Assembly: GCF_000375465.1 (NCBI RefSeq)
Contig: NZ_AQXH01000001.1
Span: 827,211-891,210, forward strand
DNA from: Balneola vulgaris DSM 17893
GTDB lineage: Bacteria > Bacteroidota > Rhodothermia > Balneolales > Balneolaceae
Length of the DNA stretch: 64,000 nt
Direction: 5' to 3'
The notes below the pieces were generated by a model that ran no database searches, was not told the origin of the DNA, and saw only the letters and a program-made list of their open reading frames with translations. A program made the position numbers and the translations under genes. Numbering within the stretch: position 1 is the first letter of the stretch; the number at the start of each line of letters is the position of its first letter. Positions 61,683 to 64,000 of the stretch are shown here, piece by piece.

Positions 61683-64000
61683 ATGAAGCACACCTATCAA
61701 ATTTCTGGAATGAGTTGCAACGGCTGCAAAAGCCATGTAACAAAAGCTCTTTCTTCTATAGAAGGGGTAAAAAATGTCGAAGTATCCTTAGAGGAAAAGT
61801 CGGCAGAAATTGAAATGACTGAACATATTGAAACTGATACTTTCCAAGACGCATTAAGTGAACTTGGTGAGCGCTACAAAATTAGCGAGCCCGGTAGTTC
61901 ATGTTGTTCAAATAAGGGCCCCTCTTCCCCAAAAAAGAAAACATCAAATGGAAATGGTGTTTTCTACTGCCCTATGCATTGCGAGGGAGATAAAACCTAC
62001 GACAAGCCCGGAGATTGTCCTGTTTGTGGAATGGATTTAGTAGAAGAACAACGAATGGGTTCCTCTTCTGATACCGTTTATACTTGCCCTATGCATCCGG
62101 AGGTTGAAGTAAACAAACCGGGTGACTGCCCTATATGTGGCATGGACTTGGTCCCAAAAGCAGCCAATGCATCTGCAGAACAAAAAAAGTATAAAGAGTT
62201 ACTTAAAAAATTCTGGATTGCCGTTGCCTTTACGCTTCCTATTTTCATCATCGCTATGTCGGAGATGGTTGAGCCGAATCCCTTATATGAGTTGGTAGAC
62301 ATCACCAAATGGAATTGGCTTCAGTTCTTTTTATCACTACCCGTTGTTTTTTATGCTACATGGATGTTCTTTGAAAGAGCCTATAGATCTATAAAAACCA
62401 TGAACCTCAATATGTTTACACTTATTGGGATTGGAGCAGGTATTGCTTGGGTGTTCAGTGTAGTGGCATTAATCTTTCCTGATGTATTCCCCGAGCAATT
62501 TAAAACAGACGCTGGCACTGTACACCTCTATTTCGAGTCGGCTACTGTAATTCTCACCCTCGTACTTCTTGGGCAGGTAATGGAAGCTAAAGCACATGCA
62601 CAGACCAACGATGCCGTGAAGGAGTTGATGAAGCTCGCCCCAAACACCGCCATTCGTGTTGTAGATGGAAAGGAAGAAGAGATCCATATTGACGAAATCA
62701 AAAAAGGTGATCATCTAAAGGTCAAGCCAAGTGATAAAGTACCTGTAGATGGAGTTATCATTGAAGGTCAATCTTCTATCGACGAGTCTATGATTACGGG
62801 GGAACCAGTACCGGTAGATAAATCGGAAGGCGATTCGGTTAACTCGGGCACTATCAATGGAAATAGTAGCTTCATCATGAAAGCTGAGAAAGTGGGTGAT
62901 GAGACGTTGCTTGCTCAAATTGTTGATATGGTGAACAAGGCCAGCAGAAGTAAAGCTCCTATTCAGAATTTGGCAGATAAAATATCCAGCTATTTTGTAC
63001 CTATCGTAATATTGGTATCGTTGATCACCTTTGCCGTTTGGGCGATTTTTGGGCCTGAACCTCCTTATGTTTATGCCTTAATTAATGCCATTGCGGTTCT
63101 CATTATCGCATGTCCATGTGCACTGGGCTTAGCCACACCTATGTCGATTATGGTAGGTGTTGGGAAAGGAGCTCAAAACGGTGTACTAATCAAAAATGCA
63201 GAGGCACTTGAACGTTTTAAAGAAATGGATACGCTCATTATCGATAAAACAGGGACTATTACTGAAGGAAAGCCTTCGGTTGAATCGGTGATCACTGTTT
63301 CAGATGCGTATACTGAAGGTGAAGTTTTACAGTTCATCGCTTCGGTTAACAACGAAAGTGAGCACCCACTGGCTAACGCTACGGTTCAATTTGCAAAGGA
63401 TAAAGAAGTGGAATTCCTTAAAGTTCAGAACTTCAATTCTGTGACAGGGAAAGGTGTTCAGGCTGAAGTTGACCAAAAATCAATCCTGCTTGGAAATAAG
63501 AAGCTATTAGAAGAAAATGATCTAAAGCCCTCTTCTGAACAGCAATCGAAAGCCGATGAATATGCTCAAAAAGGCAAAACAGTGTCATGGTTAGCCATTG
63601 ATAAAACCATTGCCGGTTTTGTGGTGATTGGGGATAGTATCAAGTCCAGCAGTAAGGATGCTATTGCTGCATTAAAAAATCGAGGTATAGAAGTTATCAT
63701 GCTTACTGGCGATAATCCTCAAACGGCTGAGGCAGTAGCTGGCGAGGTTCAGGTTTCTTCATTCCAGGCTGAATGCTTACCTCAAGATAAACTCAAAGTG
63801 ATTGAAGACCTACAAGCTGAAGGTAAGATAGTAGCTATGGCTGGCGATGGAACTAATGATGCGCCGGGATTAGCTCAAGCCGACATTGGAATAGCTATGG
63901 GAACGGGAACAGATGTTGCCATGGAAAGCGCTATGATTACCTTAGTTAAAGGGGATCTAAAAGGTATAGTAAAAGCTCTAAACCTTAGTGAGCGAGTAGT
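61683..64000 (+). CDS. copA: copper-translocating P1B-type ATPase (partial, C-terminus beyond right edge)
   Basis: The frame runs from the ATG at 61683 to the window end, giving about 772 residues. The N-terminus is an HMA domain with CxxC at Cys12/Cys15 (ISGMSCNGCKSHV). Two short heavy-metal-binding domains follow, each with a CPMH...CPxCGMDL pattern. The membrane core has the CPC motif (IIACPCALGLATP, Cys477-Cys479). The phosphorylation site is Asp521 (DKTGT), with HP in SEHPLANA and the hinge GDGTNDAPGLAQAD. It exports copper(I) or silver(I) from the cytoplasm. The last helices are lost only because of the window edge. Confidence 0.95.
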   Translation, partial: MKHTYQISGMSCNGCKSHVTKALSSIEGVKNVEVSLEEKSAEIEMTEHIETDTFQDALSELGERYKISEPGSSCCSNKGPSSPKKKTSNGNGVFYCPMHCEGDKTYDKPGDCPVCGMDLVEEQRMGSSSDTVYTCPMHPEVEVNKPGDCPICGMDLVPKAANASAEQKKYKELLKKFWIAVAFTLPIFIIAMSEMVEPNPLYELVDITKWNWLQFFLSLPVVFYATWMFFERAYRSIKTMNLNMFTLIGIGAGIAWVFSVVALIFPDVFPEQFKTDAGTVHLYFESATVILTLVLLGQVMEAKAHAQTNDAVKELMKLAPNTAIRVVDGKEEEIHIDEIKKGDHLKVKPSDKVPVDGVIIEGQSSIDESMITGEPVPVDKSEGDSVNSGTINGNSSFIMKAEKVGDETLLAQIVDMVNKASRSKAPIQNLADKISSYFVPIVILVSLITFAVWAIFGPEPPYVYALINAIAVLIIACPCALGLATPMSIMVGVGKGAQNGVLIKNAEALERFKEMDTLIIDKTGTITEGKPSVESVITVSDAYTEGEVLQFIASVNNESEHPLANATVQFAKDKEVEFLKVQNFNSVTGKGVQAEVDQKSILLGNKKLLEENDLKPSSEQQSKADEYAQKGKTVSWLAIDKTIAGFVVIGDSIKSSSKDAIAALKNRGIEVIMLTGDNPQTAEAVAGEVQVSSFQAECLPQDKLKVIEDLQAEGKIVAMAGDGTNDAPGLAQADIGIAMGTGTDVAMESAMITLVKGDLKGIVKALNLSERV

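Overview
The window looks like the chromosome of a Bacteroidota/Balneolota-type bacterium (FCB group; a marine Balneola- or Gracilimonas-like member is my best guess). The main evidence is a set of promoters of the Bacteroidota housekeeping form, TTG-N20-TAnnTTTG (rpsT, clpC with one mismatch, the tRNA operon, nuoJ). Supporting evidence is the gene content: three DUF6090 proteins, a six-bladed beta-propeller lipoprotein, a fused E1 alpha/beta 2-oxoacid dehydrogenase, an HMA-AraC copper-type regulator, LytS/LytTR signalling, S41/tricorn proteases, and almost no Shine-Dalgarno sequences. There is no rRNA gene, so the taxonomy is an inference.

Layout. 1-13 kb: respiratory complex I genes, split in two. 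nuoL-nuoM-phhB-nuoN (nuoN runs off the left edge) is separated from nuoJ-nuoK by NhaD, a propeller lipoprotein, an outer-membrane barrel, a glycosyltransferase and a DES1-like sphingolipid desaturase. uppP and an orphan MoxR ATPase follow. 14.0-15.2 kb: a non-coding satellite of about 6.3 copies of a 186/187-bp unit. 15.3-22.6 kb: core genes rpsA-cmk, rpsT-gpmI and clpC.

22.6-32.5 kb: an AT-rich accessory island. It starts with a CBASS anti-phage operon (CD-NTase, TIR-STING effector and a third, uracil-DNA-glycosylase-like gene). Next come SnoaL + GIY-YIG, histidine kinase + LytTR regulator + S41 protease, a glycine-zipper protein and a SnoaL lipoprotein. These modules are separated by related spacers: a REP-like palindrome (A), then a promoter/leader block (B) with TTTG, exactly 18 nt, TCAYTTTA and a stem-loop. 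The stem-loop keeps its place but changes its sequence. 32.5-43.2 kb: a tricorn-like protease followed by small, mostly independently transcribed genes: three DUF6090 proteins with a constant N-terminus and variable C-terminus, an amber-interrupted PD40 lipoprotein, SDR + AraC + membrane protein, NTF2-like and unknown proteins.

43.2-64 kb: mostly core. It holds a secreted propeller-like protein, a GT4 glycosyltransferase, a six-gene tRNA operon (Pro, Arg, Cys, Glu, His, Glu), a GT2 with a truncated haemoglobin, a MerR regulator, divergent ctaA/ctaB for haem A, the RDD / SpoIIM-DUF4129-DUF4350-MoxR-DUF58 membrane module, E1 alpha/beta, fumC, and the HMA-AraC regulator next to a copper P-type ATPase cut off by the right edge.

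The most promising signals are the modular A+B spacer architecture of the island, the UDG-like third gene of the TIR-STING CBASS operon, the 187-bp satellite, and the DUF6090 constant/variable mosaic.
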